Below, piece after piece: positions 36,874-44,540 of a DNA stretch of 64,000 bases; within the stretch, counting starts at the first letter, position 1, and each line of letters starts with the position of its first letter. The DNA is from Novosphingobium sp. CF614. Lineage in GTDB: Bacteria; Pseudomonadota; Alphaproteobacteria; Sphingomonadales; Sphingomonadaceae. A program made the position numbers and the translations under genes. The notes beneath the pieces are model-generated. The model made no database searches, had not been told where the DNA came from, and worked only from the letters and a program-made list of their open reading frames with translations. Location of the stretch: positions 1-64,000 of the forward strand of contig NZ_FOOR01000013.1 in assembly GCF_900113255.1 (NCBI RefSeq), read 5' to 3'.

Positions 36874-38136
36874 ATGCCGCGAAAACTCATCGTCATGTGC
36901 GTCGCGTCGCTTGGCTTTTTCTTCGTCACCGCCACGACGTTCACCTCGCTGGGATATGTCCTTTACACGATGGTGGCCGAACTGGGCTGGTCGCAGGCGG
37001 TCGCCGGGCTGAGCTTCTCGCTGCTGGGGCTGGCCTGCGGGCTGGGCAGCCCGCTGCCGCCGATCATCATGAAGGCCGTCGGGACGCGGCTGACCATGTT
37101 CGCCGGCTGCATCGTGCTGGCGAGCGGATTCTTCATCGCCTCGATCATCCAGCACCTGGGCTTCTTCTTCCTGGCGACGACGCTGATGGGCCTGGGCTTT
37201 TCGCTGGTGGCGCCCTCGCCCGCGATCTTCCTGCTGGCGACGTGGTTTCCCAGGTCCTCGGCGCGGATGATCGGTTTCTACTTCATGACCGGGGCCGCCG
37301 GCGGCATCGCCGGGCCACTGATCGTGGAGGGCATCGTCGGCTTGACGGGCAGTTGGCGGCTGCATTGGATGGTGATGGGCATCTTGGCGCTGCTGCTCGG
37401 CGCGCTGTGCCTGCTCGGCATCCGCGACGCGGTGAAAGTCGAAAGCGTCAAGCAGGTGACCGGCGCCGGAAGCGGCGGGAGCAGGACGAACGGGAGCGAA
37501 TCGCCCTGGACCGTCCACGCGGCCGTGCGCAGCCCCACCTTCCTGATTCTCGCCTTCGCCATGATGGTCGTGCAGACGGTGATAACCACCGCGCATTCCA
37601 CGCTGGTCTCCCACGTCGCCACGCTCGGCGTGGGGGCCGGCCCGGGCGCGGTCGCCATGAGCCTGCTCGCCTTTGCCGCCACGATCGCAAAAGGCTGCAC
37701 CGGCGCCCTGAGCGAACGGGTTCCCCCCAAGCGGCTGCTGGTCATCGGCCTGGCCTTGCTCAGCATCGCCATGACCATGCTCTACGCGGCCGGCGGCCTC
37801 GCCATGGCCTATAGCGGGGCAGCCATCATGGGGCTTGGCTGGGGAATCGCCTGGCTCAGCGCCCACGTGCTGCTGCTGCGCTACTTCGGCGCGGCAATCG
37901 CCGGGGACATGACCGCAATGGCCACGACGGCGACGACTTTCGCGGTACTGGGCCCGATCATAGCCGGCAGGGCGGCCGATATGACGGGCAGTTTCGGCCC
38001 CGCCTTGTTCGGCTTCGCGATCCTGCTGGCCTTCACCACCCTGTCGACGGCGCTCTTCCTGCATCCGCCGGTGCGGCGTGGACGAGAGGCCGAGGCCGAA
38101 TTTCCGGAAGACGCCGGCCTCGTGCCGGCGGAATGA
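36874..38136 (+). CDS. MFS transporter
   Basis: This 420-residue protein has about 12 membrane segments and a central cytosolic loop near residues 195-215 (KVESVKQVTGAGSGGSRTNG). The start MPRKLIVMCVASLGFFFVTA at 36874 has AGGAG six bases upstream. The pattern fits MFS organic-acid or aromatic-acid carriers, but no signature is specific. Its position after a TonB receptor and before ring-cleaving enzymes suggests uptake of the island's substrate across the inner membrane. Confidence 0.88.
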   Translation: MPRKLIVMCVASLGFFFVTATTFTSLGYVLYTMVAELGWSQAVAGLSFSLLGLACGLGSPLPPIIMKAVGTRLTMFAGCIVLASGFFIASIIQHLGFFFLATTLMGLGFSLVAPSPAIFLLATWFPRSSARMIGFYFMTGAAGGIAGPLIVEGIVGLTGSWRLHWMVMGILALLLGALCLLGIRDAVKVESVKQVTGAGSGGSRTNGSESPWTVHAAVRSPTFLILAFAMMVVQTVITTAHSTLVSHVATLGVGAGPGAVAMSLLAFAATIAKGCTGALSERVPPKRLLVIGLALLSIAMTMLYAAGGLAMAYSGAAIMGLGWGIAWLSAHVLLLRYFGAAIAGDMTAMATTATTFAVLGPIIAGRAADMTGSFGPALFGFAILLAFTTLSTALFLHPPVRRGREAEAEFPEDAGLVPAE

Positions 38137-38266
38137 GCCGCGGCGCGATGCAAAAAGCGACTGCACCAAAACAGACGGCGCGCGATACAAGGCGCGGAAA
38201 CGGGCCGGGTGGCCTCTACCGGCCAGGCCGCCTTTACGGGCCTAACTGCCTTTACGGAATCGTATC

Positions 38267-39481
38267 ATGACACTTCTGACCGACCAGTTCTTCGACAGCT
38301 TCGCCAGTTCCATCGAGGACACGCTGAAAGCCGATACCCTGCCCCCGGCCTGCTATACCGATCAGGAGTTCTTCCGTTTCGAACGCGACGCGATCTTCCA
38401 CCGCGAATGGCTGTGCGTCGGCCGCGTGGAATGGCTGGAGAAACCTGGGGACTACTTCACCGTCACCCACGCGCAGGAACCCATCATCGTCGCGCTTGAC
38501 CGTGAGGGGCAGTTGAACGCGATGTCCGCCGTGTGCCAGCATCGCGCCATGCTCGTCGCCGAGGGCGCCGGCAACGCGCGCGCCTTCGTATGCCCCTACC
38601 ATCACTGGACCTATGACCTGGACGGCGCGCTGATCGGCGCCCCGGCCATGAACCGGACCTGCGACTTCGACAAGGCGGGTGCCAGCCTGCCGAAGATCAG
38701 GATGGAAACCTGGCATGGCTTCATCTTCGTCAACTTCGATCCTGAGGCGCTGCCGTTGACGCCGCGCCTGGCGGGGATCGAAGCCGTCGTCGCCAACTAC
38801 GAATTCGCCGGCGCGCGCGGCCCGCGCCCGGATGCGCCGCCTTCCTATCCCTGGAACTGGAAGGTAATGTTCGAAAACAACAACGACGGCTATCACGCCA
38901 ACCGCCTCCACGCCGGGCCGCTGCACGATATCGTGCCCAGCGCGCTGGCGAGCTTTCCCGAACTGCCGCCGGAAACCGCCGGATATTACCGACTCAACGG
39001 ATCCCTGCATGCCGATGCGAGCTTCAACGCCACGCAGAAGGCGGTCTTCCCGGTCTTCCCGAAGCTGACCGAAGAGGAGCGCAACCGGCTGCTGTTCGTC
39101 AACCTGCCGCCCAGCCTGTCGCTGGTGGTGATGGCGGACATGGTCATCTACATGATTCTCCACGTGGAGGACGCGGAGCATCATGCGATGACCACCGGCA
39201 TTCTTCTTCATCCCGAAGCCCAGGCCGATCCGCTGTTCGAGCACAAGATGCGGATGAACATGGATGCGGTGGCGGAAATCATCGCCCAGGACATGCATGT
39301 GGACCGGCTGGTGCAGAAAGGCCTGGGTTCGAAATTCGCGCCGCGCGGCCGGTACAGCTGGCAGGAAGGGGCGCAGCGGCAGTTCAACCTGTGGCTGGTC
39401 GATCGCTATTGGAGCGAATGGAACCGTCGGCGCGGCCCTTCCGCACCGGTCACCCAGTTCCGGCGTACCGGCGCCGCCTGA
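38267..39481 (+). CDS. Rieske non-heme iron oxygenase, alpha subunit
   Basis: This 404-residue oxygenase hydroxylates an aromatic or related ring, or demethylates a substituent, using electrons from a reductase. The Rieske [2Fe-2S] ligands are CQH and CPYH, 16 residues apart, within CQHRAMLVAEG and FVCPYHHWTYD. The mononuclear iron motif is NNDGYHANRLHAGP, with two His four residues apart and a carboxylate further on. No ferredoxin, reductase or beta subunit gene lies nearby, so electrons must come from partners encoded elsewhere. The start MTLLTDQFF is an ATG at 38267. The substrate is unknown. Confidence 0.92.
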   Translation: MTLLTDQFFDSFASSIEDTLKADTLPPACYTDQEFFRFERDAIFHREWLCVGRVEWLEKPGDYFTVTHAQEPIIVALDREGQLNAMSAVCQHRAMLVAEGAGNARAFVCPYHHWTYDLDGALIGAPAMNRTCDFDKAGASLPKIRMETWHGFIFVNFDPEALPLTPRLAGIEAVVANYEFAGARGPRPDAPPSYPWNWKVMFENNNDGYHANRLHAGPLHDIVPSALASFPELPPETAGYYRLNGSLHADASFNATQKAVFPVFPKLTEEERNRLLFVNLPPSLSLVVMADMVIYMILHVEDAEHHAMTTGILLHPEAQADPLFEHKMRMNMDAVAEIIAQDMHVDRLVQKGLGSKFAPRGRYSWQEGAQRQFNLWLVDRYWSEWNRRRGPSAPVTQFRRTGAA

Positions 39482-39594
39482 CGCCGCTTCCCGATGCCGT
39501 CGCGGGCGCGGAATCCACGCGCCCGGTCAACCTTTCGTGCGCGCGCCGCAGAACGCGCCGCGCACGCGCTCGATCAAGAAGGAACCTGCCGCCG

Positions 39595-40080
39595 ATGACC
39601 AACAGCCTGATTTTCGTCGATCTTGCCTCGGACGATCCGGCCGCCGCCGGCGCCTTCTATGCCGAAGTGTTCGGCTGGGAAAACGATGCGCGCCCCCAGG
39701 GGATCTACCACCGCATGGTGCCCGGCGGCTTCTTCAAGCACGCCGACGGTTCGGACAGCCGGATCGGCAACCTGCACCTGGGCATTTTCGATGCCGCCAA
39801 CGCCCGTCCCCATCCGGACCCGGCCGGCGCCGAGCCGCGCGCCATTTCCGCCGGTGGCCGCAAGCCCCGCGTCTGGGTGCTGGTCAGCGACGACGACACG
39901 CCCGAGCGGATCCTTGCCACGGCCGAGAAGCTGGGCGCGACCGTGCTCTGGCGCAATCACTACTGGAAGGAATTCAACGGGTACAACCACTGCTTCGTCG
40001 ATCCCTGGGGCAACGAAATCCTGCTTTGGGGCAAGGCCGGCGAAAATCCCCGGATTCCCGATGATTACACGCGGGAATGA
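39595..40080 (+). CDS. VOC (glyoxalase/bleomycin-resistance) family protein
   Basis: This 161-residue protein has the paired beta-alpha-beta-beta-beta fold of the vicinal oxygen chelate family. It starts MTNSLIFVDLASDDPAAAGA with FYAEVFGWE, and ends HCFVDPWGNEILLWG. Metal-binding His and Glu residues are plausible at both ends. The start at 39595 is preferred; the frame upstream is not conserved. It could be a dioxygenase, isomerase or binding protein. Its place between a Rieske oxygenase and an extradiol dioxygenase suggests a step in the same ring degradation. Confidence 0.82.
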   Translation: MTNSLIFVDLASDDPAAAGAFYAEVFGWENDARPQGIYHRMVPGGFFKHADGSDSRIGNLHLGIFDAANARPHPDPAGAEPRAISAGGRKPRVWVLVSDDDTPERILATAEKLGATVLWRNHYWKEFNGYNHCFVDPWGNEILLWGKAGENPRIPDDYTRE

Positions 40081-40229
40081 CAGCGCCCTGGCCTGAAACG
40101 CGGCGACAAGTTGTTGTGCGTCGTGCCGCAAGACCGCGACACCTCCCGCTTCCTAGCCTTCGGGCATCGGCAGCAGACCTCCGGATCGCAACCAGTGAAC
40201 TCTCCCATCGCAAAGCATAGCTGACACGA

Positions 40230-41012
40230 ATGAGCCGCCTTCCACTCGTTTTCTTTGGCCACGGCAGTCCCATGGTGGCGCTGGAGAAGAGCACCCTGAC
40301 GCGGTGCTGGGCGGGGATCGCCGCCCGCATCGGCAAGCCCAGGGCGATCCTGTGCATCTCCGCCCATTGGCTGACCGATGGAACCGCCGTCACGGCGATG
40401 CCAGAACCGCGCACCATCCATGATTTCGGCGCCTTTCCGCAGGCCCTGTTCGACGTGCGCTATCCCGCGCCCGGCGATCCCGACCTGGCGCTGCGGGTGC
40501 GGGAGCTGCTGTCCCCCATGCCCGTCGCGCTCGACCATGGCTGGGGGCTGGACCACGGCACCTGGTCGGTGCTGGTCCACGCCTATCCCGAGGCCGACGT
40601 ACCCGTCGTCCAGCTGGGCATGGACTTGTCCAAGGACCCCGCCGCCCATTGGGAAGTGGGCCGCCGGCTCCGCCCGCTGCGCGACGAAGGCGTGCTCATC
40701 ATGGGCACCGGCAATATCGTCCATAACCTGCCGGCGATGGACTGGAACAATCCGGCCGCTCCCCCCTACGACTGGGCGGACAGGTTCAACGCCGCCATGA
40801 TTTCCGCCATCGCCGAGGATCGGCCCCAGGTCGTGATCGATTTCGAGGCGCTGGGCGAGGCCGCCCACCTCTCCGTGCCGACGCCCGATCACTTCTGGCC
40901 GCTGCTCTACGTGCTGGGCGCCCGGCACGATCGGGAGAAGGCGGAATTCGAGGCCGACTTCATTCACCACAAGTCGCTCGGCATGGCCAGCGTCCTGATC
41001 GGCGCGTCATGA
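40230..41012 (+). CDS. Class III extradiol ring-cleavage dioxygenase (DODA-type)
   Basis: This 260-residue protein belongs to the LigB-like DODA/YgiD family of metal-dependent extradiol dioxygenases. Family motifs with the metal-binding His residues are visible: FFGHGSPMVALE, LCISAHWLTDG, GWGLDHGTWSVLVHAYP and GTGNIVHNLPAMDW. These enzymes open catechol-type rings next to the hydroxyl groups. Length and motifs are complete. It follows the Rieske and VOC genes on the same strand after a 149-bp gap and precedes the acetamidase by 40 bp. Confidence 0.92.
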   Translation: MSRLPLVFFGHGSPMVALEKSTLTRCWAGIAARIGKPRAILCISAHWLTDGTAVTAMPEPRTIHDFGAFPQALFDVRYPAPGDPDLALRVRELLSPMPVALDHGWGLDHGTWSVLVHAYPEADVPVVQLGMDLSKDPAAHWEVGRRLRPLRDEGVLIMGTGNIVHNLPAMDWNNPAAPPYDWADRFNAAMISAIAEDRPQVVIDFEALGEAAHLSVPTPDHFWPLLYVLGARHDREKAEFEADFIHHKSLGMASVLIGAS

Positions 41013-41052
41013 CCGGGCTTTCCCCTTTCCCTCCTGCCTCAAAGGAGTTTTG

Positions 41053-42147
41053 ATGGCACTTATCAGCCTTAAGCCCGCCGCGGTTCGCGAGGATGCGCGG
41101 CCAAGTGCCCTGCATTTTCTCCGCGCGACGCCGGAAACGGTGCACTGGGGCTATTTCTCGCCCGAGATCAAGCCGGCGCTGACGGTCAAGAGCGGGGACC
41201 TGATCCAGGCCCAGGCCGTCACCCACCATGCCGGGGACGATCCCACCCTGATGTTCGACGAGGATATTCGCCGGATCTTCACCGAAATCGATCCCGAGAC
41301 GCGCGCGCCCGGATGCCACATCATGACCGGACCGATCTACATCGAAGACGCGGAACCCGGCGACATGCTGGAAGTGCGCTATTTCGAAATGGTGCCGCGC
41401 TTCAATTACGGATCCAACCTGCAGGCCAACTGGGGGCATCTCTACCAGGAATTCGGGGAGACCGAGCGAATCACGATCTACAAGCTCGATCGCAACGCCA
41501 ATACCGCAAGCGCCATGTACGCCTATGACGTGCCGGACAAGTACATGGTGCCGGGCCGCATCACCCACTGCCCGGAATGCGATCGCATGCCGGCGCTGCC
41601 GGGCATCTCGATCCCGGCGCGCCCGCACCTGGGCACCGCCGGGGTGGCGCCGGCCGTGAACGCCCCGGTCAGCACCATTCCGCCGGGCCTGCATGGCGGC
41701 AATATCGACAACTGGCGGATCGGCGCGGGCGCGCGCATGTATTATCCCGTGCAGGTCAAGGGCGGGCTGTTCTCGATCGGCGATCCCCACGTCAGCCAGG
41801 GCGACGGCGAGATCAGCGGCACGGCGATCGAGGCTTCGCTGGACGTGCTGTTCCAGATCATCCTGCGCAAGGACTTCAGCTTCCCCTCCCCCTTGCTGGA
41901 GACCGACGACTGCTGGATCGTCCACGGCTTCGGCGCCGACCTGGACGAGGCCATGAAGAACGCCTCGCTCGACATGCTGCACCTGCTGACCGAACATCAG
42001 GGCCTGTCGCGCACCGACGGCTATTCGCTGATGAGCGTGGCGGCCGATTTCGGCGTGACCCAGGTGGTCGACGGCACGCAGGGCATACATTGCCGCATCG
42101 AAAGGCGCATATTCCCGGACAAGGGCACCTTCCGCGATCCGGGGTAA
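41053..42147 (+). CDS. Acetamidase/formamidase family protein
   Basis: This 364-residue FmdA/AmdA-family enzyme hydrolyses a short amide to the acid and ammonia. Conserved blocks are ATPETVHWGYFSPEIKPAL, TGPIYIEDAEPGDMLEVR, RPHLGTAGVAPAV, GGNIDNWRIGAGARMYYPVQ and LFSIGDPHVSQGDGEISGTA. AAGGAG lies a few bases upstream of the ATG at 41053. It is a paralogue of the enzyme domain in the AraC-acetamidase fusion at 44541-46943, to which it aligns from the PET[VI]HWG block to the C terminus. Its presence means the pathway probably releases ammonia or formamide. Confidence 0.92.
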   Translation: MALISLKPAAVREDARPSALHFLRATPETVHWGYFSPEIKPALTVKSGDLIQAQAVTHHAGDDPTLMFDEDIRRIFTEIDPETRAPGCHIMTGPIYIEDAEPGDMLEVRYFEMVPRFNYGSNLQANWGHLYQEFGETERITIYKLDRNANTASAMYAYDVPDKYMVPGRITHCPECDRMPALPGISIPARPHLGTAGVAPAVNAPVSTIPPGLHGGNIDNWRIGAGARMYYPVQVKGGLFSIGDPHVSQGDGEISGTAIEASLDVLFQIILRKDFSFPSPLLETDDCWIVHGFGADLDEAMKNASLDMLHLLTEHQGLSRTDGYSLMSVAADFGVTQVVDGTQGIHCRIERRIFPDKGTFRDPG

Positions 42148-42197
42148 GGACACCCGCCGCTTCGGCAAGCACAGGCAGGCATGATGGAACCGCACCC

Positions 42198-43010
42198 ATG
42201 GCCAACGATCTGATCGACGTCCGCCCCATGACCAAGCGCATCGGCGCGGAAATCTTCGGCGTGGACCTGGCCCGCCCGCTCGGCAACCGGGCCTTCGGCG
42301 AGATCCACGCGGCGCTGATGGAGCACCAGGTCGTGTTCTTCCGCGACCAGGCGCTCACCCACGATGCGCACAAGGCGCTGGGACGCGTGTTCGGCGATCT
42401 CCACATCCACTCCGGCGTGGCGGGCCTGCCCGATCATCCCGAAGTGGTCGCCATCCATGCCGACGAGAACAGCAAGTTCGTCGCCGGAGAGAACTGGCAT
42501 TCGGACCTCAGCTGCGATGCCGAGCCGCCGATGGGCAGCATCCTCTACATGCATACCGTACCGGAGGACGGCGGCGATACGCTGTTCGCCAGCATGTATG
42601 CCGCCTACGACGCGCTGTCCCCGGCGATGAAGGCCTTTCTCGAACCGCTGACCGCGGTGCATGACGGCAACCACGTCTACAAGGCGCTGTTTCCGGATTC
42701 GACCAGGACCTATCCGTGCAACGCGCACCCGGTGGTCCGGACCCATCCCGTCACCGGCCGCAAGCTGCTGTTCGTCAACGGTTCCTACACGACCCGCATC
42801 GAGCAGTTGTCCCGCGACGAAAGCGCCGCGGTCCTGGCCTTCCTGTTCGAGCATGTGAAGAACCCGAACTTCCACGTGCGCTTCCGCTGGCGGCCGCATT
42901 CGGTGGCGTTCTGGGACAATCGCTGCACCCAGCATTTCGCGGTGTGGGATTATTTTCCGCAAGTGCGCTCAGGTTTCCGCGTCACCGTCGCCGGCGACCG
43001 TCCCCGGTGA
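42198..43010 (+). CDS. TauD/TfdA-family Fe(II)/2-oxoglutarate-dependent dioxygenase
   Basis: This 270-residue oxygenase has the iron-binding HxD motif in GENWHSDLSCDAEPPMGSIL. The distal His and the 2-oxoglutarate-binding Arg lie in CTQHFAVWDYFPQVRSGFRV near the C terminus. Related enzymes split sulfonates, aryloxyacetates or hydroxylate amino acids. The start MANDLIDVRPM at 42198 follows the acetamidase stop by 50 bp. It is probably part of the same transcript. The substrate cannot be predicted. Confidence 0.9.
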   Translation: MANDLIDVRPMTKRIGAEIFGVDLARPLGNRAFGEIHAALMEHQVVFFRDQALTHDAHKALGRVFGDLHIHSGVAGLPDHPEVVAIHADENSKFVAGENWHSDLSCDAEPPMGSILYMHTVPEDGGDTLFASMYAAYDALSPAMKAFLEPLTAVHDGNHVYKALFPDSTRTYPCNAHPVVRTHPVTGRKLLFVNGSYTTRIEQLSRDESAAVLAFLFEHVKNPNFHVRFRWRPHSVAFWDNRCTQHFAVWDYFPQVRSGFRVTVAGDRPR

Positions 43011-43020
43011 GAGGCCGCCG

Positions 43021-44322
43021 ATGAAGCGGATGAAGCGGGCCGCGCCGGCGGGCCTGTTGCTGTGGGCCTGCCTGCCGGGAGCGCCGATCACGCCGGCATG
43101 CGCCGAACCGGCCAGGGAAGCGCCCTCCCCTTCGCCCGCCAAAAGGCTGCGCGCGCAACTGTCGGCCATGGTCGATGCCGGGGAAATTCCCGGCGCCATC
43201 GCGCTGGTCGTGCAGCACGGCCGGCCGCTGCTCTCGGTCCGGGTCGGCTACGGCGACGTGGCGACGCGGACACCGATGGCCGAAGACGCGATCTTCCGGC
43301 TCTATTCGATGACCAAGCCGGTCACCACCGTGGCCGTCATGATGCTGGCCGAGGATGGCCGCCTGTCGCTCGGCGATCCCGTCGGCCGCTACCTGCCCGA
43401 GCTTGCCGGCTTGCGCGTGTACGGCGCCGGCACGCAGGAGCCCCTGACCACGGTGCCGGCGGCGCGGCCGGTGACGATCGAGGACCTGCTGCTCCACAGG
43501 TCCGGGATCACTTATGAATTCATGGGCAACACCCCCGTCCACCAGTTCTATCGCCGCCACGGCATCAGCCGCGCGACGGCGGTCGCCAGCACCCGGGCCC
43601 AGGCCGCTCCCGCCCGCACGCTGGACGAACTGGTCGCCCGGCTGGGCACGGCGCCGCTGCTGCACCAGCCCGGCGAACGCTTCAGCTACGGCTTTTCGAC
43701 GACCGTGCTCGGCGCCGTGATCGAACGCGTATCGGGAGAGAAGCTCGACCGCTTCCTGAAGCGCCGCGTCTTCGGCCCGCTGGACATGCCCGACACGGCC
43801 TTCGTCGTGGATGACCGGCACCTTCCCCGCCTCGTCACCAACTATGCGGCAAGCGATGGCGGGCTGCGGGCGGTCGATGAACCCGCCACGTCCGAGTATC
43901 GCGATCCTGGCCGGCTGCTCGACGGCGGCGGCGCCTTGACCGGCACGATGCGCGACTATCTCCACTTCGCGGAAATGCTGGCGCAGCGAGGCAAGTGGAA
44001 GGGACGGCGGATCCTGGCGGCGAAAAGCGTGGACGCGATGTTCACGCCGCGCCTGCGCACCGGCGCCGCGACGCCGGAAGACGATTCGCCCTTTGGCTAC
44101 GGCCTGGCGATCGGCGATGCCGGGACCGAGGCGATCGGCATGATCCCCCGGGGCGCGGGCGGCTGGTCGGGATCGGCCGGCACCTATTTCTTCGCCGATC
44201 CGGCCCATGGCGCCGCCGCGATCCTGATGACCAACGTGCTGTCCCCGCCGCCCTACACGGCGCGCGCCTATCGCCTGCGCGCGCTGCTGGACCAGGCGGC
44301 ACTGGCTGTTATCGAGCGATAG
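43021..44322 (+). CDS. Secreted serine hydrolase (beta-lactamase class C / esterase fold)
   Basis: This 433-residue protein has a signal peptide (RAAPAGLLLWACLPGAPITP) and the class C-type catalytic motif S-x-x-K in RLYSMTKPVTTV. A Tyr motif appears in ERFSYGFSTTVLG and the third block in GGWSGSAGTYFFADP. Most members of this group are esterases or peptidases, not true beta-lactamases. It starts 10 bp after the dioxygenase and is probably co-transcribed. An extracytoplasmic esterase or amidase could release the substrate that the TonB receptor and MFS carrier import; that is inference. Confidence 0.9.
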   Translation: MKRMKRAAPAGLLLWACLPGAPITPACAEPAREAPSPSPAKRLRAQLSAMVDAGEIPGAIALVVQHGRPLLSVRVGYGDVATRTPMAEDAIFRLYSMTKPVTTVAVMMLAEDGRLSLGDPVGRYLPELAGLRVYGAGTQEPLTTVPAARPVTIEDLLLHRSGITYEFMGNTPVHQFYRRHGISRATAVASTRAQAAPARTLDELVARLGTAPLLHQPGERFSYGFSTTVLGAVIERVSGEKLDRFLKRRVFGPLDMPDTAFVVDDRHLPRLVTNYAASDGGLRAVDEPATSEYRDPGRLLDGGGALTGTMRDYLHFAEMLAQRGKWKGRRILAAKSVDAMFTPRLRTGAATPEDDSPFGYGLAIGDAGTEAIGMIPRGAGGWSGSAGTYFFADPAHGAAAILMTNVLSPPPYTARAYRLRALLDQAALAVIER

Positions 44323-44332
44323 GACCAAGCTC

Positions 44333-44351
44333 CATCGGGCGAGGCCCGATG
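44333..44351. terminator. Hairpin after the serine hydrolase gene
   Basis: CATCGGGC and GCCCGATG form a perfect 8-bp stem around GAG, 10 bp after the stop at 44322. No T-run follows, so it may be a weak terminator or part of the adjacent composite repeat. Confidence 0.4.
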
Positions 44352-44371
44352 CCAAGTCTCACTGATCGCAA

Positions 44372-44481
44372 CTCTCGTTTCCCTTCGTCGTTACGAACCG
44401 CCGTGGGTGGCGCGGCAATCCAGCGCGGTTTACGCGGCCCTGGATTGCTTCGGCGGCTCCGCCACCTCGCGGCGACGAAAG
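44372..44481. repeat. Composite intergenic palindromic repeat, copy C
   Basis: CTCGTTTCCCTTCGTCGTTA, then GGCGCGGCAATCCAG, CGCGGTTTACGC, GGCCCTGGATTGCTTCGGCG and CCTCGCGGCGACGAAAG follow in the same order and spacing as copy A at 16713-16828. The two outer modules are inverted copies of each other. It fills the gap between the convergent serine hydrolase and AraC-acetamidase genes. Confidence 0.72.
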
Positions 44482-44540
44482 CCGGGCGTTGAAACCTGGC
44501 CGGGAGGATGCCGTGCGCGCCGGGCAGGGCAAAGGCCGCG

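Noticed and set aside
38215..38262. Short direct repeats (GCCTTTACGG twice) before the Rieske gene
   Set aside because: Ten-base tandem similarity in a short gap; could be chance and has no clear role.
43021..44322. True class C beta-lactamase (resistance gene)
   Set aside because: The S-x-x-K motif is present, but the third motif and size fit the broad serine esterase/peptidase group, and the context is catabolic, so resistance is not claimed.
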